Below the pieces are notes generated by a model, which ran no database searches, had not been told where the DNA came from, and saw nothing but the letters and a program-made list of their open reading frames with translations. DNA of 38,894 nt from positions 1 through 38,894 of the forward strand of contig NZ_JRGL01000013.1 of NCBI RefSeq assembly GCF_000764655.1. The letters are read 5' to 3'. This DNA is from Aeromonas aquatica. GTDB taxonomy: Bacteria; Pseudomonadota; Gammaproteobacteria; Enterobacterales; Aeromonadaceae. A program made the translations under genes and the position numbers. This document shows, one piece after another, positions 18,488 to 27,200 of the stretch (positions are counted from its first letter, which is position 1; every line of letters begins with the position of its first letter).

Positions 18488-21201
18488 TAGTCATACATCC
18501 TTCCGCGTTGTTGCTTGGCGAGATTGCGGTTGTACTCCTCGAGGAGGGCGCGCCCGGAGCGGGTGGCGGCTGCCTCAACATCCTGGGCGGTCAGGTTTGA
18601 GCCGTGAACCTGGATATTGTTTTGCAGCACCGGGGCATGGGTGATCACCTCTGTTCGCGGCCTGAGCTGCGCGGCCTTTACAGGCTGCGCCGGAGCCGGC
18701 GAGGCTGCCGGCGTGGCCGGAGCCTTGGGCGCCTCCTTGATGGCCTCCTGCGTTTCCTGGTCAAGCTGGCCGAAACCGCCAAGGGCCCAGTTGCCCGCCC
18801 CCTTCACCTTCTCCCAACCACCGGCCATGGCCTGCTTGAGACGGTCAGGGATTGCCATGATCGATCCGATCATCTCCTCAACCTTCGCCATCATGCTTGT
18901 GGCCACGCTATCCCATAGGGAGGCGAAAAATTCAGATACCGGGGCCCATAGAGTTCTCAGGGCATCCATGGGATCCATGGCCAAGAGAGCCTGAATACCG
19001 GCCCACCCCTCGGCAAACTTTGCCGTCACGGTGTCCCAGTTGTTCCACAACCACACCCCGGCAGCCACCAGGGCGACCACGGCGGCGATGATGGCCCCAA
19101 TGGGGTTGGCAGAAAGGGCGACATTCCAAGCCCACTGTGCGGCGGTTATGGTGGCCATGACGGCGGCACCGGAAAGCAGAGCGGAGCGCCACAGCACCAT
19201 GGCGGCGGTCATGGCCACTGTTCGGGCCAGGGATAGGGTTTGCACCACCACCCAGGCGGCCATTCGGGCAATCATCACCACCACCGAGACGGCGGCCATG
19301 GTCAGGGTCTTGATGAACCCCATTAGGGAGGAGGCAAGGCCCTTGCAAGCCCAGGACGCCAGGAACATGACAAGGCGCATCTTTGCGAACATCAGCCACA
19401 AGCCCCCCAGGCCGATCAGCAAGGCGCCGGAGGCCGACAGGAGGAGGCCAAACGCGGTCGTTACAAGCCCGATGGCTTTCACCATCTTAGGGTTAGCGGC
19501 CATCCACTCATCAAGCGCGGCCAGCCCCTTAGTGGCAAACCGGACGATCCCCCGATACATGGAATCGAAGGATTCGCCGAACTTCAGTTGCACCTCCTCC
19601 AGCATCGAGCCGAATTGGTTTATCTCGCCGTCCAGGTTGTTTAGACGCGCTGCCGCTGCCGCTGCCGCCGCACCCTGGGACGCTCTCAGCTTGGCCGTGT
19701 ATCGGTCAATTTCGCCAGCGCCGGCCTTGTCCAGGAGCTCAGCCAGGGAGGCCGCGGCTTCTTCGCCAAACATGGTCTTGAGGGTGGCCAGCCGATCCCC
19801 TGTGCCCATCTTGTCCGTGGCCCTGGCAATGTCGGCCAGCACATCAGGAAGCGCCCGGACGTTGCCCGCCGCGTCCTTGGTTGCAACCCCCAGGGCGGTA
19901 AACTCTTTCTGTGCCTCCTTGGTGGGGCCGGAGAGGCGCAGGAGCGCACCACGTAACGCCGTGCCCGCCTGGGAGCCCTGGATACCCACATTCCCCAGAA
20001 GGCCAGACATTGCGGCCACTGATTCAATGTCTTGGCCGGCTGCCTTGGCCACCGGGGCAACATACTTCATGGTTTCGCCCAGCATCCGAAGATCCACGTT
20101 GGAGCTCGTTGTGGTCTTGGTCAGCAGATCGGCAACACTCAGCATCTTGTCAGCCTGAAGGCCGAAACCAGACAGAATATTGGATCCAATGTCTGCCGTT
20201 GCAGCTAGATCTGTATCTGTAGAGGCTGCGAGGTTCAGAACATCGGTGATCGATGCCATGATCTGGTCAGGGGTAAAGCCTGCCATGGCCAGGAAGTTTT
20301 GAGCCATTGCGGCATCAGAGGCCCCGAACGATGAAACCTTGGCAGCGTCACGGGCGGCCTTGGCAAGCTGTGCCTTGGTGTCCGAGCTCATCGCGCCAGT
20401 CGCCTGGACGGCGGACATTCGCTTGTCAAAATCCCGATATGGCGACCCGGCAGCATAAACGCCACCGGCCACAGCAGCACCGCCGGCAACCATAGCAGTG
20501 CCATAAGTCGCCATCTTGGCGGAGGCTGCAACCGCCTTATCATGCCGCGCCTTGGCCCTTGTTAACGCCTCCTGGCGATTCTTGGCCTTGTCCAGCGCCT
20601 CGCTGTGCCTGTTTAGCTCTGCCGTGGCCTGGGACGTTTTGGTGCGGTTCTGGGCCATGGCTTCGCTAAGGTTTCGGGTGTCCACCCCTGACCGGCGCAA
20701 CTTCTCATCGAGCTGGCGCAGCGCGTCTTGCTGCTTCAGGGTGGCTTTCTCGTGGCCCTTGGCGGCCTGCTCGGCTAACTTGAGCTCGGCCCGCTGGGCG
20801 GACGATGCCTTTACGCTGTCACGGTATGCCCGTTCGGCCTGCTTCACCTCCTCGCGCATTGCCTTGGTCGGCTTCTCTACTGACTGCATGGCCACCCGCA
20901 AGGACGCGGCCTTATCTGACAGTTGTTGGGTCTGCTTGGTCGTTGCCGCCTGGGCGGTCCGAAGGGTGGTTACTCGCTCGGTCAGGATCTCGCCCTGCAC
21001 CTGGGACGCCTTGAGGCTCTTTTGCATCATGGCCATGCTGCGCAGATCATCGGCCTGCTTGCCCAGGGCTGAAACATCCCGGCGCGCTCCCTGGGCGCTC
21101 TTGCCGAGCTCCTGCATGGAGCCCTTTACCTTCTGGGATGGTGCGGTCACCTTGTCCACCATTTCCAGGATGAAGCTAAGGCGCTTATTCTCTTTCAACA
21201 T
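18487..21201 (-). CDS. T: Tail tape measure protein T
   Basis: The 904-residue protein sets tail length. Residues 1-240 are charged coiled coil (RLSFILEMVDKVTAPSQKVK). A TP901-type tape-measure domain follows (FDKRMSAVQATGAMS, LAMAGFTPDQIM, GNVGIQGSQAGTALRGALLR). Residues about 570-720 form several hydrophobic segments that may insert in the host membrane. The C-terminus contains an Ala/Pro-rich linker. It is preceded by the E/E' frameshift chaperone pair. Confidence 0.95.
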   Translation of the reverse strand: MLKENKRLSFILEMVDKVTAPSQKVKGSMQELGKSAQGARRDVSALGKQADDLRSMAMMQKSLKASQVQGEILTERVTTLRTAQAATTKQTQQLSDKAASLRVAMQSVEKPTKAMREEVKQAERAYRDSVKASSAQRAELKLAEQAAKGHEKATLKQQDALRQLDEKLRRSGVDTRNLSEAMAQNRTKTSQATAELNRHSEALDKAKNRQEALTRAKARHDKAVAASAKMATYGTAMVAGGAAVAGGVYAAGSPYRDFDKRMSAVQATGAMSSDTKAQLAKAARDAAKVSSFGASDAAMAQNFLAMAGFTPDQIMASITDVLNLAASTDTDLAATADIGSNILSGFGLQADKMLSVADLLTKTTTSSNVDLRMLGETMKYVAPVAKAAGQDIESVAAMSGLLGNVGIQGSQAGTALRGALLRLSGPTKEAQKEFTALGVATKDAAGNVRALPDVLADIARATDKMGTGDRLATLKTMFGEEAAASLAELLDKAGAGEIDRYTAKLRASQGAAAAAAAARLNNLDGEINQFGSMLEEVQLKFGESFDSMYRGIVRFATKGLAALDEWMAANPKMVKAIGLVTTAFGLLLSASGALLIGLGGLWLMFAKMRLVMFLASWACKGLASSLMGFIKTLTMAAVSVVVMIARMAAWVVVQTLSLARTVAMTAAMVLWRSALLSGAAVMATITAAQWAWNVALSANPIGAIIAAVVALVAAGVWLWNNWDTVTAKFAEGWAGIQALLAMDPMDALRTLWAPVSEFFASLWDSVATSMMAKVEEMIGSIMAIPDRLKQAMAGGWEKVKGAGNWALGGFGQLDQETQEAIKEAPKAPATPAASPAPAQPVKAAQLRPRTEVITHAPVLQNNIQVHGSNLTAQDVEAAATRSGRALLEEYNRNLAKQQRGRMYD

Positions 21202-21218
21202 CTACCCCCAAAAACAAA

Positions 21219-21242
21219 GGGCCAAGCCTTGCGGCCTAGCCC
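21219..21242 (-). terminator. Hairpin with T-tract between E' and tape measure
   Basis: On the minus strand a 10-bp stem closed by a GCAA tetraloop is followed by TTTGTTTTTGG. It overlaps the E' stop and ends 18 nt before the tape measure start. It would end or attenuate transcription unless antitermination acts. Confidence 0.6.
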
Positions 21243-21648
21243 CCTTCCTGGCTTGTGTGGCGCTCGATAGCGATCTTGTGCCACTGCATCAACTCAGGGA
21301 TCCCCATGCTGGCGGTCGTCCCTGCATCCCACCCCTGAAAAATCATGAATAGATCGGCCTCGATCTCCATAACGTTCTCAGGGTATGCCGTCAGTCCACG
21401 AAAAAACCGACAACCTCAGTTTGCACGGCCAGGAGATTTTTAGGGCTCAGCTGGTCCATTACGTTGGCGGTCAGCTGGGGGCAGATACGGGGGATCAAGG
21501 TGCGGTGGGTGTTGTAATCCATGCGCAGAATCGAGGCCACTTCAAGGCCGCGCAGCTCGCCAGAACGTGGCTCACGAATGGAAAATTCGGCAACGTCAGT
21601 CTCGCCGATCTTGATGGGGGTTGGCAGCTCTACGGTTTTCATTGTCAC
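21236..21648 (-). CDS. E+E': Tail assembly chaperone E+E' (-1 frameshift product)
   Basis: The frame that follows E in the -1 register encodes ADLFMIFQGWDAGTTASM and GIPELMQWHKIAIERH, typical of the P2 E' extension, and stops at 21236. A slippery heptamer T-TTT-TTC (minus strand, 21406-21400) lies just before the E stop at 21391. P2-like phages use -1 slippage at a T-TTT-TT site at this point. The fused protein binds the tape measure during tail assembly. E' is missed by simple gene calling. Confidence 0.85.
21391..21648 (-). CDS. E: Tail assembly chaperone E
   Basis: The 85-residue protein matches P2 gpE-type chaperones (VELPTPIKIGETDVAEFSIR, PRICPQLTANVMDQLSPKNL). It begins at ATG 21648 after GAGGTGACA. 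The last codons contain the slippery site that yields E+E'. It sits between tube FII and tape measure T. Confidence 0.92.
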   Translation of the reverse strand: MTMKTVELPTPIKIGETDVAEFSIREPRSGELRGLEVASILRMDYNTHRTLIPRICPQLTANVMDQLSPKNLLAVQTEVVGFFVD

Positions 21649-21664
21649 CTCTACAAAAACAAAA

Positions 21665-21689
21665 GGAGTGGCCTAGCGCCACCCCTCCA
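21665..21689 (-). terminator. Terminator between FII and E
   Basis: On the minus strand GTGGC and GCCAC pair, with extension by flanking GGAG/CTCC, followed by TTTTGTTTTTG. It directly follows an operator-like palindrome. Confidence 0.7.
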
Positions 21690-21691
21690 TA

Positions 21692-21708
21692 TTACACGCC
21701 GCGTTTAA
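21692..21708. promoter_or_regulatory. Operator-like palindrome between FII and E
   Basis: TTACACGCCGCGTTTAA, the same variant as at the endolysin start (TTACAC...GTTTAA). TAATAT on the minus strand next to it could be a -10 box, but no good -35 box is seen. Confidence 0.5.
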
Positions 21709-21718
21709 CCGCTGCACG

Positions 21719-22231
21719 TTACTGGCCCAGTGCGGCGCGAATGTCCTTGGTCATGTCGCGGCCATTCATGCGCCAGACATTGGTGAGCTTGTCCACATAG
21801 ATCAGCTCGCGGCCATCAACCTCTAGCTCGAAATGCTCGATGGCGACGTTAGATTTAACCTCAACTTCTTTCTCTGGGTTGATTTCTCCCAGGTCGAGAT
21901 CCTTCCACAAGCCGGAGAAGCGCACCACCAGGGGGACCACGCCGCCGTCAACATCAAGGGCGCCGCGCACAATGATCAGCTCGTCACGCGAGGCGTTGGA
22001 GCCAGGGAGGCCGATAACCGTTGGGTGAAACGCCTCAATCGTCACCTCGGACTCCATCTTTTCCAGGCGACCGAGTGAGCGCTCAACGGCGCCGGCAACA
22101 CCAGACATGGCCTTTTCAGCCGTTTTAACAATGATCTTGGGGAGAGTCATTTTGTTGATCAACCCGGCGTAGGATTCATCCCGCAGGAATGCATTCATAT
22201 CAACCAGGACGTGGGGGAGCTTTGCAGCCAT
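21719..22231 (-). CDS. FII: Major tail tube protein FII
   Basis: The 170-residue protein matches P2 FII tube proteins (KLPHVLVDMNAFLRDESYAG, EVTIEAFHPTVIGLPG, GELIYVDKLTNVWRMNG-like C-terminus). It polymerises into the inner tube. It follows the sheath gene and is separated from it by a hairpin. Confidence 0.95.
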   Translation of the reverse strand: MAAKLPHVLVDMNAFLRDESYAGLINKMTLPKIIVKTAEKAMSGVAGAVERSLGRLEKMESEVTIEAFHPTVIGLPGSNASRDELIIVRGALDVDGGVVPLVVRFSGLWKDLDLGEINPEKEVEVKSNVAIEHFELEVDGRELIYVDKLTNVWRMNGRDMTKDIRAALGQ

Positions 22232-22251
22232 CTATTTAGTCTCCAGGTGGT

Positions 22252-22269
22252 GGGGGCAACCAAGCCCCC
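22252..22269 (-). terminator. Hairpin between sheath and tube genes
   Basis: GGGGGC and GCCCCC pair across a 6-nt loop, without a U-tract on the minus strand. It is more likely an mRNA processing or stability element than a terminator. Confidence 0.4.
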
Positions 22270-22277
22270 TAGATTGG

Positions 22278-23468
22278 TTAAGCGAAAATCGCCTCGTTGT
22301 ATGAGCGGTTAACGTGCTGGCGGAAGGTGCAGCGTTCGGCCACATCGTAGAACCCGAGATCGTAATCCCATACCACCTGATTAGTGCCGATCATGGATTG
22401 ATTGAGCTCCTGATCTACCCAGCATTCACCGCCGCTGATCACCTCACGCAAGACCATGCGGCGAAGCAGGTTGTTTACTCGCCCCTTCACGCCCTCCACG
22501 TAGTTAGCCGTAACGTTGCGGTCCACAAGCTCCTGGTGAGACTCCATGATGGAGAGGCCCACGATGTAGCGGATCCGCTGGTGCGGGATCACCATGGATT
22601 TAGGACCGGTCAGGCGGTTGCCGTAGAAGTAGAACCCGCCCTTTTGACCCACCACACAACACACGTTGGCAGCGTTCAGCAAGTTGGCGGTCGAGGTGGA
22701 AGATCCGAGGGCGTGATCTACTGGCACCCGCATCCCGGACAGGCCCAGGATCTTGCGGGAGCTGGGGGAGTTCCAATAACCCTCCTCGGCATCAACCCGC
22801 ATGATGTGGCCAACAGCAGTCGGCAGGAACGGACGATAAAGCGGGGCGCCGGTCGCATCCTTGCCAAAGTAGCATTCGCCATACACAACCAAAGTCCCGT
22901 CGTGTTTTTCAGCCTCGGCCATAGCTGCAGTTGGCCCCCCCTTGGACATGCCGATAACCGGGATCGCGTGGAGCTTGTTTGCTACTGCCTCAAGGGCTGG
23001 CGTGTGGGTTTCAAGATCGCTATCGCCAGCGGAGGCAACCATCAAGATGGTTGGACGAACCCCCGTTGAGGATTCAGCAGCAAGCAGAGCCTGAAGGCCG
23101 GAGGCGTTGCCCTCCCCGTCCACCTCGCCCACGATTGGATCTTGAGCGGAGCCTGGGATTGCCTCGCTGGGTGTGCGAACAACAACGCACAAGGCGCCTT
23201 TCTGGCGGTAGATGTCACGGAGGGCCGAACCCAAGGGGCCAACACCCGCCTTTGCAACCTGCTTGTCACTATTGATCAGAACGGCCTTGTTAAGGGGGTA
23301 TATCTCAGCGTCGGCATCTTCAGACGGGCCGACAATGCCGACCACGGAGGCCGCCATGACCTCGATTGGCCGGGTCGAATCCTCAAGCCAAAAGTGTTCC
23401 ACGCCATGCAAAAAATCACTGGATGCGAGGGCCCGGGAGACGCCCAGTGCTGATTTGGTTTTGCTCAT
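22278..23468 (-). CDS. FI: Tail sheath protein FI
   Basis: The 396-residue protein matches P2 FI sheath proteins (RPIEVMAASVVGIVGPSEDA, NKAVLINSDKQVAKAG, GLSGMRVPVDHALG, the C-terminal LNQSMIGTNQVVWDYDLGFY). It forms the contractile sheath. The start is ATG 23468 after AAGGAT. Confidence 0.96.
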   Translation of the reverse strand: MSKTKSALGVSRALASSDFLHGVEHFWLEDSTRPIEVMAASVVGIVGPSEDADAEIYPLNKAVLINSDKQVAKAGVGPLGSALRDIYRQKGALCVVVRTPSEAIPGSAQDPIVGEVDGEGNASGLQALLAAESSTGVRPTILMVASAGDSDLETHTPALEAVANKLHAIPVIGMSKGGPTAAMAEAEKHDGTLVVYGECYFGKDATGAPLYRPFLPTAVGHIMRVDAEEGYWNSPSSRKILGLSGMRVPVDHALGSSTSTANLLNAANVCCVVGQKGGFYFYGNRLTGPKSMVIPHQRIRYIVGLSIMESHQELVDRNVTANYVEGVKGRVNNLLRRMVLREVISGGECWVDQELNQSMIGTNQVVWDYDLGFYDVAERCTFRQHVNRSYNEAIFA

Positions 23469-23477
23469 TTTTTATCC

Positions 23478-23735
23478 TTACTCTGCCAGGGCGTTGGCCA
23501 GGTTGTCGGCGGCTTTCTTCAGCTCAGAATCGGCCAGTTGTTTGTTTGCGGTGGCCGCCACACTGACGCCGCGCACCAAGCTTGCCGCCTGGGTCGCCCG
23601 GTAGGCTTCCCGCTCGGCGAGGTGGAAGTTTCGGAGGGCTTGGCGCTCCTCTTGTTGGTCGTTTTTCATGTCAGCCGGGACCGCGCAGCCGGTCAGGGAT
23701 AAGGCCACGGCCAGGACAACAAAACACTTATTCAT
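23478..23735 (-). CDS. Small outer-membrane lipoprotein
   Basis: The 85-residue protein has a signal peptide and lipobox (VVLAVALSLTGC, cleavage before Cys17). The mature part is a charged helix (KNDQQEERQALRNFHLAERE, LADSELKKAADNLANALAE). It could be an o-spanin for lysis or a lysogenic-conversion factor altering the cell surface; no u-spanin partner is seen next to it. It lies between the tail fibre chaperone and the sheath, after a terminator and an operator-like site, so it may start a new transcript. Confidence 0.65.
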   Translation of the reverse strand: MNKCFVVLAVALSLTGCAVPADMKNDQQEERQALRNFHLAEREAYRATQAASLVRGVSVAATANKQLADSELKKAADNLANALAE

Positions 23736-23757
23736 GTCATTGCCTCAGTTACGAAAA

Positions 23758-23780
23758 GGGCCCGCCATAGTGGCGAGCCC
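23758..23780 (-). terminator. Terminator after fibre chaperone gene
   Basis: On the minus strand GGGCTCGCC-ACTAT-GGCGGGCCC (two internal mismatched pairs) is followed by TTTTCG. It lies upstream of the lipoprotein gene. Confidence 0.7.
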
Positions 23781-23787
23781 TCGAATA

Positions 23788-23804
23788 TTACACCAATCGT
23801 TGAA
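23788..23804. promoter_or_regulatory. Operator-like site upstream of lipoprotein gene
   Basis: TTACACCAATCGTTGAA, one perfect half, adjacent to the terminator at 23758-23780. The operator-then-terminator pairing is the same as at 21.7 kb. Confidence 0.45.
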
Positions 23805-24224
23805 TCAAGACGCGAAAGCGAAATGCGGGATCCTGCCGTGCTTGGTCCTCATAACCTCCACGCTGTGACGCTCCAGGGCCTCTAGTTCGGTTGCTTCGGC
23901 CTCGGTCAGCACATCCAGGCGGTCCAGGCGCTGCAATCGCGCTATGGCCGATTCAGTGCGCCTCAACTCGGTTTCCTTGCGCTCTGCAAATGCCTTCTGC
24001 TCCATCTCGATCTGGGTGGGGCCGTCATAGGGGGCAACCTCGCCATACTCGCCGAACTTGGCCCGCACAAAGAGCTCACGGCCATGGAGCTCGACATCAT
24101 CATGATGGGCGGTAAATGGCAGGTCCTGACCCGGCAAGTGGGAAAAAGTGGCCATCATGTTGATCGCGGTTTGCTCGTGGTTGCCCCAGCGGGGGGAGTG
24201 AGCTTTGATTACTTCAATTTTCAT
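23805..24224 (-). CDS. Tail fibre assembly chaperone-like protein
   Basis: The 139-residue protein has a C-terminal segment (RRTESAIARLQRLDRLDVLT, EAEATELEALERHSVEVMRT) that matches the pattern of tail fibre assembly (Tfa/DUF4376) chaperones. The N-terminal half is not recognised. It directly follows the fibre gene, where such chaperones are found. It would assist folding and trimerisation of the fibre. Confidence 0.7.
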   Translation of the reverse strand: MKIEVIKAHSPRWGNHEQTAINMMATFSHLPGQDLPFTAHHDDVELHGRELFVRAKFGEYGEVAPYDGPTQIEMEQKAFAERKETELRRTESAIARLQRLDRLDVLTEAEATELEALERHSVEVMRTKHGRIPHFAFAS

Positions 24225-24255
24225 TATTTCATTAATTCCTTATTTCGTTATTTCG

Positions 24256-27200
24256 TTACGAGACGCGAAGCCAAAGCGTAATTCGCGCGTCAAAGTTACC
24301 GCCAGAACCCCAAGATAAACCAAGGCATTTCCATGTTCCTGGCAGAGTTGCGCCGTCTTGGTGGCGATCCCCCGCTGACGCTGGCACAAGAGTAGACCCC
24401 GCAACTGTTTGGCCAATATTCTTTGTTACCCCTGAAATGTTAGAGGCTAAAGCGTAAGTGCCCACCTGCCCCCAGCCGCCGGCTACAATATCGGCGTTGC
24501 CCTGTGCGGCTGTGTGGGTGTGAGTGGCCGGCGCCGCGCCAAGCCAAGCCCGAACGGCGGCGGGATTGTTGCAATAGCGGGTGTAATTATCCGTCGAGCT
24601 GTTAATGCGGAATGCAATAGCCCCACTAAAATCAGCCTGATCCTGATATGTTGCCCGGAGCAGCCGCACCTGTAGATCTCCCGCCGCGTCCCTTACAGCG
24701 TAAGTGTCACCCACTGGGCCATAGTTCCAGCCCTTGTTAACCACGCTCCCAAGGCCCACATCGGCGGCTGTCGGTCTGTTCAGTGAGTTGTACTCACGCG
24801 CCCAGGCAGTCCACGCTCCATCGGCATATTTTGCTCGGGTCCAGATTCTGGAGCTGTTATAAGACCGATATTCCTGGATCACGCCAGCGGCTTGGTAAAC
24901 CACCAGGGAGCCCGCGACGTTTTCCGGGTAATGCCTCGCCGCCGAGGCGTTGGCATTGGCTGACTGGGCATACACGCCAGGAGTTTGGAGAGTGTCAAGA
25001 TCCTCAGTGCCCAGCGGCTTGGCATGGCCTATCGCCTTGGATACCAAACGCGAATCGACCTCTGCTCTCGTGTAAGCCCCAATGTCTGCCGGGGTCGGCT
25101 TAAAATCAGCGGTGTAGATGTCAACCCAAGGCTTCCATACGGTACCCGTCTTTTGCCTCACTTTCAGCTGACCAGTTCCACCACTAGAGGCAATTTGGGT
25201 CACGAAACTTCCGTGATTCATTACCAGAAGGCCGCCGCCAGCGGTGGGGTAAGGCCAGCTCGGAGAGGGGGCCGAAACGTTATAGAAACCGGCCTCTGTG
25301 AGCGTTGATACATCAACAGAACCCACCACCCTGCTCACTGCCGCCTCAATGTCGGCCGGAGTTGGCTTGTTTTTGCTGGTATACACCAAGCGCCACGGCG
25401 TCCATGCTTTGGTGTTCTGGGAGTAATTGCGGTGATACACGCCGCCCGCATCATCATAGGGATAGGCTGTCTGTAGCAGAGCCTGATTGCTGTAAATGCT
25501 CTTTGTCTCGCAATAGAAATACGCCTTGAATGGCGAGTTTGCGACCGTGGAGCCGTTGAACAAGCCATAATCTCCCGCTGGACGGGTGTCCATGTCACCA
25601 GTTCCCACGGTGGCAATGGTGCGCTCGGCATTCCCAAGGGAATCAGAACGGGGCTTGTAAGAACCAGTCGGCAGGGCGCCAACATCTGCCGGGGTCGGCA
25701 AGAATTTGGTGTTGTAGGCTTTGATCACCAAGCCATCCGTTACCCCGGCTGGCTTGGTCGCCCCTGGTGCGCCAGTGCTCCATCCCACCAGGGTTGCCCC
25801 AGCGGTTACAGCCTCGACTAAAACCCCCATATTGGCGTAAGCCGATGTTTCAACCCAGATCGTGTACTCGTCGCCGGTCTCATTCTTCCAGGCAACATTT
25901 GTAACCGCCGGGGAGAAGCCGCCGCGTTGATAGGCCACAACGTTGATCCCCTTGGGGTTGTTGTTGCCAGACCGGCAAATAACTTCCGTTACATCGCACT
26001 GGTCCCACGAGCCAACGTTGAAACCGGCACCGCCTGTAATGGTGAACTTGATTGTTGATGCATCTTGCGGGATCTTCACGCGGGCCAAGCCCTGCCACCC
26101 CTTTCCTGCGCGCAAGGCGGAAACCTTGCTGGAGCCAGCCAATGAACCGACCTCATTAGGCGAAGGGGGGAAACCAGCATGAAAGACCTTTAAATCACGG
26201 TATTTTTTATCACCTGTGCCGGCGTCCTGACGGAATAGCAGGTTGCTAGAGTGGTCAATGCCGATGAACTCGTTAGACTTGCCCGCAATGTCATCATTCT
26301 TTTTCCACAGCATGGCAAGGCCGCTTTCCGCAGAGATTGCCGCCCTCTGCAAGTGGACGGGGTCTTTCCCAGTCAAGAATGGGCTTGATGCCTGGGCCGC
26401 CTCAAATCGACGGGCCTTAACATCGCCTGTGACCTCGCCGCCGATGGATGGAAAAGCCCCAATATCAGCCGGCGTCGGCTTGTGGTTGGTGTGATAGATT
26501 TCGCTCCACTGACCCCAAACGCCCACATACTTCCGGCGCCAGAAAATCCGGTCCTGGGTGTAACTGAAAAACATCTGAGAGGCGCCAGAATCGCCGCCCC
26601 ATTGGGTGTGCATAACCTGGGACCCTGACGGGCCTTTGTCATATGGGCCGTTAATCGTCTCGCCATAGGCGGCATAAAAGCCGCTGGCCGTGATTAGATC
26701 CAGGTTATCGCTCGGAGCGCGAACCCCCATACCACCCAAGCCAAAGCCAGCAGGTGCCGCGCCAAGCTCGGCCAGGGTCGGCTTGTTGCCGGTGTCATAG
26801 CTCTTTGTCCAGCTATTCCAGGTTGACCCGGACCAGCGGCGGCGATACATGATCCCAGAATGGGCGATGAAAATGAGATTGACGATGGACGATTCACCGG
26901 TCTGATACCGGAACAAAAGGCCAGTCCCGGCTTGGTCATCCGGCTTGCTGGTTGTGGTCGAGATAGCCCGAAAATAACCCATCTTGCCGCCGTTCCAGGT
27001 CAGCGGGTCGGAGTTGAGATCGGTCACAGTAAAGGCCTGTTGCTCACCCAAGCCACAACCCTTGTAAGGGTTATTTCCATCATGAAGCAGGCCATAATCT
27101 GAAGCCCCCACCCGCACAACCGGATTCGCCCCCTCAGCCATCTGGAAACGGAGGAAAGAAAGGGGCTTGCCCGTCCAGCCACCAAGGACCATCTTTTGAT

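Noticed and set aside
19031..20158. Long plus-strand ORF (375 codons)
   Set aside because: It is antisense to the tape measure gene, lacks a ribosome site and has Ser/Arg/Ala-biased composition typical of a shadow frame in GC-rich DNA.
22314..23069. Plus-strand ORF of 251 codons
   Set aside because: It is antisense to the sheath gene, which is unambiguous. No domain or initiation signal is seen.
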